This document shows, piece by piece, positions 8,949 to 18,149 of a stretch of 25,914 bases of DNA; position 1 is the first letter of the stretch; every line of letters starts with the position of its first letter. Both the position numbers and the translations under genes were made by a program. The DNA is from Prevotellaceae bacterium. GTDB lineage: Bacteria; Bacteroidota; Bacteroidia; Bacteroidales; UBA932. The notes beneath the pieces were generated by a model. The model saw only the letters and a list, made by a program, of their open reading frames with translations. It ran no database searches and had not been told where the DNA came from. The stretch spans positions 1 to 25,914 of the forward strand of contig JAITQP010000196.1 of assembly GCA_031288885.1 (NCBI GenBank), read 5' to 3'.

Positions 8949-10196
8949 ATGAAAAAAATATTTTCGAGCATAGGAATTGCAGCCGTGGCAGCCGTAGCGC
9001 TGTGCTCATGCAGCAAAGACGACGAGGGCGTAAACAGCGATGCGACGCCCACCATCCGCTATGTGCGCCCCACGGCGGCAGAAGCAGCCGACTCGCTGCT
9101 TACCAAAGGATTTATGGGTAACACCGTGGCCATTATCGGCGAAAATCTGGCCGGCGTATGCGAGGTGTGGTTCAACGACCGCCGCGCCACCACCCTCAAC
9201 CCGAACATGGTCACAAACCATGCGGTAGTGGTAACCATCCCCACGGAAATGTACGAAACCCAAAGTGACAAAATTCGCGTGGTAACCCGCAAAGGCAAAG
9301 AGACCACTCACCCCTTTGTAACCATGCCGCCTGCGCCGCTGCCTCAGAGCTTAAGCCCCGAGTACGCGCGGGCTAACGATGAGGTAACCATTACGGGAAA
9401 GAACTTTTACGGCACGGCGGAGAACGTACAGGTGGCTTTCCCCGGAGGCGTGGAGGCCGAGGTAGTATCGGTTACGCCTACCCAAATCGTTGCCAAGGTG
9501 CCTGCCGCCGCCGCCAACACCAGAGGACAGGTGTCCGTCACAACGGCATACGGCAGCGGACGTTCTACGTTTATTTATCGGGACAACCGCGGCATGATAT
9601 TCAACTTTGACGATTTCCCCATAATTGATTGCTGGGGAGCGCTCGGTACCGCCGCCGAACAGCTAAAGGACGAAAAATCTATTAGCGATACGTACTTGAA
9701 AATAGCCGGAGAGATAACCAATGCAGGAGCTTCCGGACAAAAAGATGAGTTTGACGTGTACTACTGGCAAAATACGGGTGATGTAAACTACTTTAACCCT
9801 TACGTTGGCTCCTTAGTGCCGGGCGACGACCCCACCAAATACCAGCTGCGGTTTGAGCTCAATATTCCTGCCGAAAATCCATGGAGCGCGCTGGCGATGC
9901 AATTCATGTTTGCTCCGGCCGGCTCCACCAACGGGCCGATATGGAACGACGACAATTACCCAAAAGGATTGTACATGCCGTGGACGGCAACCGGCTCGTT
10001 CAGCACCGGCGGCAGGTGGATTACGGTATCGCTACCGCTGAAAGATTTTCACTACGACTCTTACGGCGCAGATATCGCAAAGCTACCTGCCGTGTGGGAA
10101 GATTTTACCATTTTCTTCTACCGTGGCGGCGTAGAAGGCGCCACCTGCTCGCCCGTATTCTTAGTGGACAATTTCCGTATAGTACCTATTGAGTAA
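8949..10196 (+). CDS. Surface glycan-binding lipoprotein with IPT/TIG domains
   Basis: A 415-residue lipoprotein: signal peptide with lipobox LCSC (Cys 21) followed by acidic residues (KDDEG), which in Bacteroidota often marks surface export. Two IPT/TIG immunoglobulin-like domains are visible, about residues 35-125 (VAIIGENLAGVCEVWF) and 128-210 (VTITGKNFYGTAENVQVAF). A C-terminal domain of about 200 residues starts at MIFNFDDF and ends in FLVDNFRIVP. This layout matches SusE-position glycan-binding proteins such as the SGBP-B group, in which the C-terminal domain holds the ligand and the TIG domains act as a spacer. Aromatic residues are abundant in the C-terminal domain (WQNTGDVNYFNPY, YMPWTA). 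It follows susD by 36 bases and probably captures mannan at the cell surface. Ligand assignment is inference from context. Confidence 0.85.
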   Translation: MKKIFSSIGIAAVAAVALCSCSKDDEGVNSDATPTIRYVRPTAAEAADSLLTKGFMGNTVAIIGENLAGVCEVWFNDRRATTLNPNMVTNHAVVVTIPTEMYETQSDKIRVVTRKGKETTHPFVTMPPAPLPQSLSPEYARANDEVTITGKNFYGTAENVQVAFPGGVEAEVVSVTPTQIVAKVPAAAANTRGQVSVTTAYGSGRSTFIYRDNRGMIFNFDDFPIIDCWGALGTAAEQLKDEKSISDTYLKIAGEITNAGASGQKDEFDVYYWQNTGDVNYFNPYVGSLVPGDDPTKYQLRFELNIPAENPWSALAMQFMFAPAGSTNGPIWNDDNYPKGLYMPWTATGSFSTGGRWITVSLPLKDFHYDSYGADIAKLPAVWEDFTIFFYRGGVEGATCSPVFLVDNFRIVPIE

Positions 10197-10219
10197 CCTT
10201 TATAAACCGATTAAATGAT

Positions 10220-12439
10220 ATGAAACAGAAAAAATATATCAAATGCGCCATGTTGCTGGCGGTTTTCATGGTAGCCATCGCAGCCTTTACTGCCTGCGAT
10301 AAGGAAGAAGACAACGCCGTGCTGCTGGAATCTTTTGGCCCCACGCCGCTGCTGCGGGGCGAAACCGTCCGATTTATTGGAAGCAACCTCAACAGGGTAA
10401 CCGCCGTGGTATTTCCCACAAGCATCGAGGTGGCGCCCACCGTGGTTTCGTCAAGCGAAATCACGGCGGTAATTCCCAGTGATGCGGAGGACGGATACAT
10501 TACCCTCAGCTACCCGGGCGGAAGCATTATCACCAAAAGCCGCATCACGTACGCCGATGGGATAGCGCTTGATACGGTAGCGGGAAAAGCTGACCCCGTT
10601 CGCGCCGGAGATACCATCACCATTACCGGCGATAACCTCACGAGCGTTACCCAAGTGGTGTTTAGCGTAGATGTGGCGGTGGAAAGCAAGAATTTTCTTA
10701 CGCAAAGCCGCCACGAAATTACCCTCACGCTGCCCGAAAACGCTCAAACAGGCGACGTGTACTTGCTGGCGGGCGCCTCCGAGAGTAAGCACAAAAGCTT
10801 AAATGTTGCCGGACTTTCCATTACCGGCACCTCGCCGAAAGCGCCAAAGCCGGGCAGAGACACGCTGCTGATTACGGGTACCAACCTCGATTTAGCCGTA
10901 TCGGTCATCTTTTCGGGCGACGTCACGGTGGACGCCGTGCCGGTGAGCGCTACCCAAATTAAGGCCGCCGTGCCCGCAAGCGCCCTCAACGGGGCGGTTA
11001 AGGTAGTCTCTAAGGCAGGGGTGGAATATGCAAGCCCCGCTGAGGTGACGCTGTTAGCGCCGACCGGCATTACCACCACCGCCGCCCGCTACAAAGCCGG
11101 AAGCGAAGTAACCATATCGGGGAGCGATTTGGATTTGGTAACGGGAGTAACTTTTTCCGGTGGTGTGAATGCGGAACCTACCTACAACGCCACCGCCGGC
11201 AGCATTACCGTGACTATCCCGGCAACGGCAACAGACGGCGCCATCACCCTGCACTGCGTAGCCGGTGATGTAACGACCCCCGACATTACGCTGGTAAAAC
11301 CTGCCATTGCGAATGTTGCCCCTGCCACCATTCAGGCCGGCGATAGCATCACCATCACCGGTACTAACCTCGATTTGGTAACCGCAGTAAAAATTGGCGG
11401 CAAAGACGGTAGTATTATCAGCAAAACCGAAACAGAAATTAAGGCAGGCACGCCGATGGATGCCAGCATTGCCGGAACGGGCAAGGAGGTGAGGCTGACG
11501 CTGGCTAACGGCGTATACGTAGCCGCCGCCATAGACGTAACGTTTCCGGCGTACTGCTTTGTGCTCGAATTTCCGGCGCCGGAGGTAGAAATTAAGGCCG
11601 GCGAGCTGCTGCGGCTAACCGTTGAAAACAGCAGCGTGTTGACCGGTGTGAACGTCAACGGCATCGCAACGCAGCATATTCTACAGGGCGGCACGCTCTA
11701 CGTGCTCATCCCCAACAGCGCAAGCGGGCAAACTTCGCTCAAGCTGATTTCCGGTAGCGAAAAGGCAGAGTATACCATCAGCGTGGTTGGCGCGGGAAAA
11801 GTGGAAACCACCATTTGGGAAGGTCAAACCGATATGGGCAGTTGGGCAGGTAACATTCAGCTACCCGCCAACCTCTTCAGCGCAGTTAACGTAGGTAACA
11901 CCATAAAAGTAACCGTTGACCCTGCGAGCATTGAGTCCAGCTCTCAAGGCTCGTTCAAAAACGGCTCATGGGCAGCAATTGCCGACGGCTACGAGTACTT
12001 TACCATCACAGGCGACTTCACGTTAGAGGTAACCGCCGATATCCAAACCTCGTTGCAGTCGGGTGGGTTGATTATCAGCGGACAGCTATACATTGCCACG
12101 CGTATATCCATTATTTCGGGCGGTGGTGGCAGCGAAACGCTCTGGGAGGACACTCCGGTGGAAACGGGCAGCTGGACAGGTTATGTAACATTACCAGCCG
12201 GCGCTTTTGCCGGCGCTAACGCAGGTGATAAAATTGTGGTTACGTGCTCCGATGTGGCTGCCGGCGCCCAGTGGGGTATTCGGGACGGCAGCTGGGCAAA
12301 TATTGTTGACTATGCGGATATTGCAGGCAGCAGCTATGAATACGCTATTGATGCGGCAGGATTAGCCGCATTGCAGGCCTCGGGCGGTATCTTTACCGGA
12401 CACGATTACACAATTACCAAAATAGAGCTTAAAAAATAA
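10220..12439 (+). CDS. Multi-TIG surface lipoprotein with duplicated C-terminal modules
   Basis: A 739-residue lipoprotein (lipobox FTAC, Cys 26, followed by DKEED). Six IPT/TIG-like repeats follow, at about residues 34-113, 121-197, 198-277, 281-358, 361-441 and 447-523, several sharing a core such as ITGTNLDL followed by V..V.FSG. Residues about 528-632 and 637-739 are two related modules, joined by a GGGGS linker. Each begins with a Trp-Glu stretch (IWEGQTDMGSW, LWEDTPVETGSW), has a LPA.F segment and a central NGSW or DGSW, and looks like an all-beta carbohydrate-binding jelly roll. I do not recognise the exact family of these modules. The position after the SGBP gene and before the mannanase suggests a long stalk presenting two binding modules to mannan. 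Binding function is inferred, not shown. Confidence 0.8.
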   Translation: MKQKKYIKCAMLLAVFMVAIAAFTACDKEEDNAVLLESFGPTPLLRGETVRFIGSNLNRVTAVVFPTSIEVAPTVVSSSEITAVIPSDAEDGYITLSYPGGSIITKSRITYADGIALDTVAGKADPVRAGDTITITGDNLTSVTQVVFSVDVAVESKNFLTQSRHEITLTLPENAQTGDVYLLAGASESKHKSLNVAGLSITGTSPKAPKPGRDTLLITGTNLDLAVSVIFSGDVTVDAVPVSATQIKAAVPASALNGAVKVVSKAGVEYASPAEVTLLAPTGITTTAARYKAGSEVTISGSDLDLVTGVTFSGGVNAEPTYNATAGSITVTIPATATDGAITLHCVAGDVTTPDITLVKPAIANVAPATIQAGDSITITGTNLDLVTAVKIGGKDGSIISKTETEIKAGTPMDASIAGTGKEVRLTLANGVYVAAAIDVTFPAYCFVLEFPAPEVEIKAGELLRLTVENSSVLTGVNVNGIATQHILQGGTLYVLIPNSASGQTSLKLISGSEKAEYTISVVGAGKVETTIWEGQTDMGSWAGNIQLPANLFSAVNVGNTIKVTVDPASIESSSQGSFKNGSWAAIADGYEYFTITGDFTLEVTADIQTSLQSGGLIISGQLYIATRISIISGGGGSETLWEDTPVETGSWTGYVTLPAGAFAGANAGDKIVVTCSDVAAGAQWGIRDGSWANIVDYADIAGSSYEYAIDAAGLAALQASGGIFTGHDYTITKIELKK

Positions 12440-12455
12440 TGCATAGCACAGAACG

Positions 12456-12494
12456 GTAGAGACGTGGCGCGCCGCGTCTCTACTGTCTGTTTTT
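12456..12494 (+). terminator. Palindrome plus T-run between SGBP and GH26 genes
   Basis: GTAGAGACG (12456-12464) and CGTCTCTAC (12475-12483) are perfect inverted copies, and the ten bases between them are themselves nearly self-complementary around GGCGCGCC, so almost the whole 28 bases can pair. A run of five T follows at 12490-12494, six bases further on. It could act as a weak intrinsic terminator or 3' stabiliser that lowers expression of the downstream enzyme genes. The form also resembles dispersed extragenic palindromes, but no second copy was seen in this window. Confidence 0.5.
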
Positions 12495-12499
12495 AGTGA

Positions 12500-13894
12500 A
12501 TGATGAAGAAAACCGTCAGCTTTCAGCTGCTAATTGTGAATTGCCTCCTGCTACTTGCGGCTTGCGTCCCCAAAAGCAAGCCCGCCGGAGAGGAGGAGGC
12601 TGTTACGCCGGTGCTGCTATCATCGGCTCCGGCAGCCAACGCCACCGTTGCAGCCACGCTTCAGGAGGCCACGCTGGTCTTTGGGCAAAAAGTAGCCATC
12701 ACCAACCAGCCAAAAATAACCCTGAACGGAGGCAGCGTAGCCGGCGCAACCGCGACCGACAGCGCCCTCACCGTCCGGCTGGGCGCGCTGGAGGCTACAA
12801 CCGCCTACACGCTAAGCCTCGCGGCGGGCGCCATCAAAGCCATCCCCGGCGTGATGAACACCGAGGCGATAACCGTTGCGTTCCGCACAGCCGAGGCGCC
12901 GCCCGCGCCGCCGCTGTCGCCAACGTTGGCGGTGGCTAACCCCTCGCCCGAAGCCGTAAAGCTGTACGCCTTTCTGAAAGAAAACTTTGGACAAAAAATC
13001 ATTTCCGGCGCAATGGCCAACGTCAGCTGGAACACCAACGAAGCCGAGTGGGTGCACCGCCACACCGGAAAATACCCCGCGCTGAACGGTTTTGACTATA
13101 TCCACCTCTACGCCTCCCCGTCGAGCTGGATTGACTACGGAAACACGCAGGTGGTGGAGGACTGGTGGAGCAACAACGGCATTGTGACCGCCATGTGGCA
13201 CTGGAACGTGCCGACGGCGCAGGGCAGCAGCACGTATGCGTTCTACACGCCGAAAGGCGGAACGCCCTCCACCGCGTTCGACATTTCCAAAGCCGTGCAG
13301 GACGGAACTTACGAGCACGGCGTTGTGACCGCCGATTTGAACGCCATTGCCAACTACCTGCTGCTGCTGAAGCAAAAGAACATTCCGGTGTTGTGGCGTC
13401 CGCTGCACGAGGCCGCCGGAGGCTGGTTTTGGTGGGGCGCCAAGGGCGCTACGCCGCTCAAAGCGCTCTGGCGGCTGATGTTTGAGACCTTTGAGGCCAA
13501 AGGGCTCAACAACCTCATTTGGGTGTGGACGGCAGAGCCTAACGACGACGCATGGTACCCGGGCGACGAATATGTAGATATTGTGGGTCGCGACATTTAC
13601 GGCAAGCCCACAGCGGCGGCAATGGCGGGCGAATACGCGAGCTTAAAAACCCGTTTCCCCAGCAAAATGGTAACGCTAAGCGAATGCGGCAACGTGGCGA
13701 GCGTGGCGGAGCAAGCGGCGCAAGGTGTGCGCTGGTCGTGGTTCATGCCGTGGTATGATTATGGCCGGACAAGCAGCTCCGGTGGCGCCGCCTTTAGCAG
13801 CACGGCGCACGAGCACGCTAACGCTGCGTGGTGGAGCAGTGCGTTCGCCGACCCGCGCGTGCTCTCGCGCGACGAAATAGAAGTTAAGGATTAA
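12500..13894 (+). CDS. GH26 endo-beta-1,4-mannanase lipoprotein
   Basis: A 464-residue lipoprotein (lipobox LAAC, Cys 22). Residues about 36-130 form an SbsA-type Ig-like (Big_5) domain: it opens with SSAPAANATV, has ATLVFGQKV in the middle and ends with VAFRT. After a Pro-rich linker (APPAPPLSP) the GH26 catalytic domain runs from about 148 to the end. The acid/base is the Glu of LWRPLHEAAGGWFWWG (about 304) and the nucleophile is the Glu of VTLSECG (about 395); both motifs are standard for GH26. Family members hydrolyse internal beta-1,4-mannosidic bonds, or release mannobiose in the B. fragilis ManA type; which applies here cannot be told. ATG 12500 is followed by a second ATG at 12503. 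It is lipid-anchored, so it acts at the membrane surface or periplasm. It lies directly after the palindrome. Confidence 0.92.
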   Translation: MMKKTVSFQLLIVNCLLLLAACVPKSKPAGEEEAVTPVLLSSAPAANATVAATLQEATLVFGQKVAITNQPKITLNGGSVAGATATDSALTVRLGALEATTAYTLSLAAGAIKAIPGVMNTEAITVAFRTAEAPPAPPLSPTLAVANPSPEAVKLYAFLKENFGQKIISGAMANVSWNTNEAEWVHRHTGKYPALNGFDYIHLYASPSSWIDYGNTQVVEDWWSNNGIVTAMWHWNVPTAQGSSTYAFYTPKGGTPSTAFDISKAVQDGTYEHGVVTADLNAIANYLLLLKQKNIPVLWRPLHEAAGGWFWWGAKGATPLKALWRLMFETFEAKGLNNLIWVWTAEPNDDAWYPGDEYVDIVGRDIYGKPTAAAMAGEYASLKTRFPSKMVTLSECGNVASVAEQAAQGVRWSWFMPWYDYGRTSSSGGAAFSSTAHEHANAAWWSSAFADPRVLSRDEIEVKD

Positions 13895-13995
13895 AGGTTA
13901 AGAGCTGATAGTTAAGAAAACTTTGTATCTTTGCGGGGAAATGCGTAATACCTGTTTTTATGCCTCGCGCCACTAACAGCTAATATTGTAGAATT
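13895..13995 (+). promoter_or_regulatory. Candidate internal promoter before the GH5 gene
   Basis: TATCTTTG at 13926-13933 is a full match to the Bacteroidota -7 element in the 101-base gap between the GH26 and GH5 genes. A TTG at the proper -33 distance is missing. If active, it would start a shorter transcript near 13941 for the GH5, esterase, GH5_7, GH130 and symporter genes. Confidence 0.4.
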
Positions 13996-14970
13996 ATGAA
14001 ACACACTATTCATTGTTCGTTGCTCATTTGCCTTGCAGCCTTGCTTTCCTGCAACCGTTCGTCGAGCGGGAATGCTTCCCAAACGGTAGCCGAAAAGCAC
14101 GGGCAGCTGTCCGTCCGCGGCGCGGCGCTGGTGGACAAAAATGGCGCTCCCGTTGTGCTGCGCGGGGTGAGCTTTGGGTGGCACAACTGGTGGCCGCGCT
14201 TTTACGCCAAAGAAACGGTGGCGTGGTTAGCCTCCGACTGGAACGCTACGCTGCTGCGCGCCGCCATCGGCGTGGAGCCCGACGGCGCCTACCTCTCCGA
14301 CTCCGCGCAGGCGATGAAATGCCTTACCGCGGTGGTGGACGCTGCCATTGAGCTCGGCGTGTATGTGATTATCGACTGGCACGCGCACTACATTCACACC
14401 GACAAGGCCAAGGCGTTTTTTGCGCAGGTGGCAGGCAAGTACAAGGACGCGCCCAACGTCATCTACGAAATTTTCAACGAGCCTTGGGACGACATGCCTT
14501 GGAGCGAGGTAAAAGCGTACTCCGAAGCCGTTATCCAAACCATTCGCGCCATCGACAAGGATAACATCATCCTTGTGGGCAGCCCGCACTGGGATCAGGA
14601 TGTGCACGTGGTTGCCGACGACCCGATTACGGGCTACGATAACATTATGTACACGCTGCACTTCTACGCCGCCTCGCACAAGCAATGGCTGCGCGACCGC
14701 GCCGACTACGCGCTGGGAAAAAATTTACCCATTTTTGTGTCGGAGTGCGCCGGTATGGAGTCCAGCGGCGATGCGGCGATTAACCTCGATGAGTGGAGGC
14801 GCTACCTGCAATGGATGCAGCAAAACAACCTCAGCTGGGTGGCGTGGTCAATCTCCGACAAGGACGAAACCTGCTCCATGGTAGCCTCCCCCGCCTCGCC
14901 CGCCAGCGGCTGGCAGGACAGCGACCTGAAGGCGTGGGGCAAAATTGTAAAGCAAACGTTAAACCAATAA
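13996..14970 (+). CDS. GH5 glycoside hydrolase lipoprotein (GH5_2-like endoglucanase)
   Basis: A 324-residue lipoprotein (lipobox LLSC, Cys 19), essentially a single GH5 TIM-barrel domain from about residue 36. Visible motifs: LRGVSFGWHNWW near the N-terminus, VIIDWHAHY, VIYEIFNEPW with the acid/base Glu at about 162, HFYAASH, and IFVSECAG with the nucleophile Glu at about 250. The IYEIFNEP form resembles GH5 subfamily 2, mostly endo-beta-1,4-glucanases. SECAG at the nucleophile differs from the more usual TEWG. In a mannan locus, such an enzyme may cut glucose-containing stretches of glucomannan; a mannanase activity cannot be excluded. It is followed by the esterase gene after 13 bases. Confidence 0.88.
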   Translation: MKHTIHCSLLICLAALLSCNRSSSGNASQTVAEKHGQLSVRGAALVDKNGAPVVLRGVSFGWHNWWPRFYAKETVAWLASDWNATLLRAAIGVEPDGAYLSDSAQAMKCLTAVVDAAIELGVYVIIDWHAHYIHTDKAKAFFAQVAGKYKDAPNVIYEIFNEPWDDMPWSEVKAYSEAVIQTIRAIDKDNIILVGSPHWDQDVHVVADDPITGYDNIMYTLHFYAASHKQWLRDRADYALGKNLPIFVSECAGMESSGDAAINLDEWRRYLQWMQQNNLSWVAWSISDKDETCSMVASPASPASGWQDSDLKAWGKIVKQTLNQ

Positions 14971-14983
14971 AATTATATGACGT

Positions 14984-16717
14984 ATGAAGCACCTTCTTTT
15001 TCTATCCCTCGCCGCCCTTTGCCTTTCGTGCTGTTCGGGTGCGGATAAAGCGCAGGAAATTGCGCTGGACAACCAGTGGAAATTCGCCGTAGGCGATAAC
15101 CCTCAGTGGGCGCTGCCCGATTTTGACGATAGCGGATGGGCGAGCCTCTCCGCCGCTTTCTCATGGGAAAATCAGGGCTACCCCGATTACGACGGCTTTG
15201 CATGGTACCGCCAGCAGGTTGTTATTCCGGCGGAGTGGCAAAGCAGCATAAAAAAGTATGGCGGTGTCATTGTAAGGTACGACAACGCCGATGACGCTGA
15301 TGAGCTGTTTGTGAACGGAAAAAGCGTTGGCGCCACGGGCGATTTCCCCCCAAGCTACAAAAGCCGGTACGGGCAAAAGCGCAAGTACATCGTTACCCCC
15401 GAACACCTCGTGTTCGACAAACCCAACACCATTGCCGTTCGCGTGTATGACGGCGTAGGCGGCGGCGGGCTGCTGACCGCGCAAACCACCATTAGGCCAA
15501 TGCAGGCTGCCGACGCGCTACAGATAGCGTACTCGTTTCCGGCAAAGGAGTGGGTGTTTATGGACGGCGAACCGCAGCAGGTGGACTTAACCCTAAGAAA
15601 CGCGTCGAGCGGAAAGGCAAAGTGCAACGTAATCTTTGTGCTGAAAACGGACAAGCGCGCGGCAGTCGACAGCGTGGTAACGCCGGTGCAGCTATCGGCG
15701 GGCGAGGAAAAGGCAGCGACCGTTGCGTTTAAGCTGCCGGAGCCCGGGTTTTACCGCTGCACGCTGTACGCGGAGAGCAACGGCGTGGCGGGCGACATGG
15801 AAACGTTCAACGTTGGCTACGAGCCGGAGAAAATCGTGTCGCCGCGCGACGCAAAGCCCGACCTTGAAGCCTTTTGGGCAGCCACCCGCGCCGAGCTCGA
15901 TAAGGTTGCCCCCGGCTACAAGCTGACGCTAATTCCGGAGCGCTCAACCGGCGCAAAAAACATTTACCACGTGGAGATGTCCTCATTTGGCAACGTGAGA
16001 ATTGAGGGATACTACGCCGAGCCAAAGGCAAAGGGCGTTTATCCCGCCATTGCCGTGTACATGGGGTACGGCTCGGAGCCTTACTTTCCGCACACCGACG
16101 GCAACCCGGGGTATGCCGAATTTATTCTTTCCGTGCGCGGGCAGGGTATTCAGAAGGCAAAAAGCGCCTATGGCGACTGGATTGTGTGGGGGCTGGAAAG
16201 CAAGGAAACCTACTACTACCGCGGCGCGTTCATGGATTTGGTGCGCGCTGTTGACTTTTTGGCTTCGCGCCCCAAGGTGGACAAGGAAAAAATTGTGGCG
16301 GAGGGCGGCAGTCAGGGCGGCGCATTCACGCTGGCCGCGTGCGCGCTGGACAGCCGCATCAGGGCAGGCGCGCCAACCATCCCCTTCCTGTCGGACTACC
16401 GCGATTACTTTGAAATTGTTGGGTGGCCGCGCAGCTCCTTTGAGGCGTACCTGAACGAACACCCCAACCGCACGTGGGACGAGGTGTACGACGTGCTCTC
16501 CTACTTCGATATTAAAAACCTGTCCGGATGGATACGGTGCCCCATCGTCATGGCCGCCGGATTGCAGGACGAGGTGTGCCCGCCCCACACCAACTTTGCC
16601 GGATATAACCTGATATCTTCCGAAAAGCAATACCGCATTTACCACGATCAGGGGCACGGCACGCCCGCAGAGTGGCAAGACGTGAGAACGAAATTTTTTA
16701 ACGACCAAACAAAATAG
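14984..16717 (+). CDS. CE7-type acetyl esterase with N-terminal sugar-binding-like domain
   Basis: A 577-residue lipoprotein with adjacent Cys 16 and 17 in LSCCSG as lipid site. Residues about 25-172 form a beta-sandwich like the sugar-binding domain of GH2 enzymes (LDNQWKFAVGDNPQW, the DDSGW motif, AWYRQQVVIP, DELFVNGKSVG, NTIAVRVYD). A middle beta-rich stretch covers about 178-280. The C-terminal part from about 285 is an acetyl xylan esterase/cephalosporin-C deacetylase (AXE1, family CE7) alpha/beta hydrolase: YAEPKAKG, RGQG, nucleophile Ser 443 in GGSQGG, Asp 529 in GLQDEVCPP and His 558 in QGHG. Family members remove acetyl groups from xylo- or other oligosaccharides; here acetylated mannan or glucomannan is the likely substrate. 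Plain CE7 enzymes are about 320 residues, so the N-terminal half is an addition. ATG 14977 upstream is out of frame. The next gene starts 9 bases after its stop. Confidence 0.85.
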   Translation: MKHLLFLSLAALCLSCCSGADKAQEIALDNQWKFAVGDNPQWALPDFDDSGWASLSAAFSWENQGYPDYDGFAWYRQQVVIPAEWQSSIKKYGGVIVRYDNADDADELFVNGKSVGATGDFPPSYKSRYGQKRKYIVTPEHLVFDKPNTIAVRVYDGVGGGGLLTAQTTIRPMQAADALQIAYSFPAKEWVFMDGEPQQVDLTLRNASSGKAKCNVIFVLKTDKRAAVDSVVTPVQLSAGEEKAATVAFKLPEPGFYRCTLYAESNGVAGDMETFNVGYEPEKIVSPRDAKPDLEAFWAATRAELDKVAPGYKLTLIPERSTGAKNIYHVEMSSFGNVRIEGYYAEPKAKGVYPAIAVYMGYGSEPYFPHTDGNPGYAEFILSVRGQGIQKAKSAYGDWIVWGLESKETYYYRGAFMDLVRAVDFLASRPKVDKEKIVAEGGSQGGAFTLAACALDSRIRAGAPTIPFLSDYRDYFEIVGWPRSSFEAYLNEHPNRTWDEVYDVLSYFDIKNLSGWIRCPIVMAAGLQDEVCPPHTNFAGYNLISSEKQYRIYHDQGHGTPAEWQDVRTKFFNDQTK

Positions 16718-16726
16718 AGGAAAACA

Positions 16727-18115
16727 ATGAAAAACATTATTCAAACAACAAAAACCGTGTGCACCGCCGCCTGCATAGGCCTAATGCTCTCTTGCTCGCA
16801 AAGCGCGGACTTTGTGAAGCAGCGCGAGGGGCGCTTTGAGGTTAACGGAAAGCCGTACTACTACATCGGCACCAACTTTTGGTATGGCGCCATGCTGGGC
16901 TCCACGGGGCAGGGCGGCGACCGCGACCGCCTGTGCCGCGAGCTGGATTTCATGAAAAGCATCGGCATTACCAACCTGCGCGTGGCGGTGGGCGCCGATG
17001 GCCCCGACGGGCACCCGTCTAAGGTGCGTCCGGCGCTGCAAATCGCGCCCGGCGTGTACAACGATACCATTTTTGACGGGCTTGACTTCTTCCTCGCCGA
17101 GCTGGGAAAACGGGACATGTACGCGGTGCTGTTCATCAACAACAGCTGGGAGTGGAGCGGCGGCTACGAGCAGTACCTGAAGTGGGCGCAGTACGTGCCC
17201 GAAACGGAGGACAAGATGACGTGGCCGCAGCTTCAGCGGTGGCTGTCGCAGTACGCCACGTGCGAGGAGTGCAAGCAAATGTTTTTCGACCACGTCAGGG
17301 CTGTAATTTCGCGCACCAACCGCTACACGGGCAAGAAGTACACCGACGACCCCGCCATCATGTCGTGGCAGGTGGGCAACGAGCCGCGCGCGTTCAGCCG
17401 CGAGGCCAAGCCTGCGTTTGCCCAGTGGATAGGGGAGGCGACGGCGCTCATTCGCTCGCTCGACAAAAATCACCTTATCTCCATCGGCAGCGAAGGCTTG
17501 ATGGGCTGCGAGGTGGATATGGAGCTGTTTGAGGCCATTCACGCCGACCCGAACGTGGACTACCTCACCATTCACATTTGGCCCAAAAACTGGAGCTGGA
17601 TTTCCGGTATCAACCCCGACGTGCTGCGGCAGCTGCTGGAGAGCAACCCGATGTACGGCGCGCCGCCCGAAGGCGCAGCCGCTTTGCCCGCGCCCGACAT
17701 TGCCGCCATGAGCGACGTGGCGCGGCAGGTGGACAAGGCTATCGAAAAAACCGCCGCCTACATCGACGACCACACGGCGGTGGCGGAAAAGCTGCAAAAG
17801 CCGTTTGTTATTGAGGAGTTTGGCTACCCGCGCGACAACCACCGCTACGATTTGCAGGATTCCGTCAAGGGGCGCGACGCTTACTACCGCTACATATTTT
17901 CGCGGCTGGAGGAGTCGCATCGTGCAGCGGGGTTGCTGGCCGGCTGCAACTTCTGGGCGTGGGGCGGCTTTGGGCGGCCTGCGCACCTGTTCTGGCAGCC
18001 TTGGGACGACTACCTTGGCGACCCCGCGCAGGAGGAGCAGGGGCTGAACGCCGTGTTTGACACGGACTCCACCATTGAGCTGATTAAGGAGTACGCCGGT
18101 AGAATTAGGAATTAG
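16727..18115 (+). CDS. GH5 beta-mannanase lipoprotein (GH5_7-like)
   Basis: A 462-residue lipoprotein (lipobox MLSC, Cys 23) with one GH5 domain. [18 protein letters not shown] opens the barrel. The acid/base Glu is about 219 in WQVGNEPR and the nucleophile Glu about 364 in [10 protein letters not shown]; both motif forms are those of GH5 subfamily 7 beta-mannanases. [10 protein letters not shown] holds the conserved His/Trp region, and GCNFWAWGG near the C-terminus gives the substrate-stacking Trp. GH5_7 members are endo-beta-1,4-mannanases, some exo-acting mannosidases. Together with the GH26 enzyme it gives the locus two different lipid-anchored mannanases. A slightly longer than usual region between the two catalytic motifs (about 300-350) is Ala/Pro-rich. 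Confidence 0.9.
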   Translation: MKNIIQTTKTVCTAACIGLMLSCSQSADFVKQREGRFEVNGKPYYYIGTNFWYGAMLGSTGQGGDRDRLCRELDFMKSIGITNLRVAVGADGPDGHPSKVRPALQIAPGVYNDTIFDGLDFFLAELGKRDMYAVLFINNSWEWSGGYEQYLKWAQYVPETEDKMTWPQLQRWLSQYATCEECKQMFFDHVRAVISRTNRYTGKKYTDDPAIMSWQVGNEPRAFSREAKPAFAQWIGEATALIRSLDKNHLISIGSEGLMGCEVDMELFEAIHADPNVDYLTIHIWPKNWSWISGINPDVLRQLLESNPMYGAPPEGAAALPAPDIAAMSDVARQVDKAIEKTAAYIDDHTAVAEKLQKPFVIEEFGYPRDNHRYDLQDSVKGRDAYYRYIFSRLEESHRAAGLLAGCNFWAWGGFGRPAHLFWQPWDDYLGDPAQEEQGLNAVFDTDSTIELIKEYAGRIRN

Positions 18116-18149
18116 GATAACATTAAAAAATGCAAATAGCCGCTTCATA

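Noticed and set aside
12496..12939. 147-codon plus-strand frame overlapping the start of the GH26 gene
   Set aside because: It is in a different frame from the GH26 lipoprotein, and its product is a repetitive Arg/Gly/His-rich sequence with no motif.
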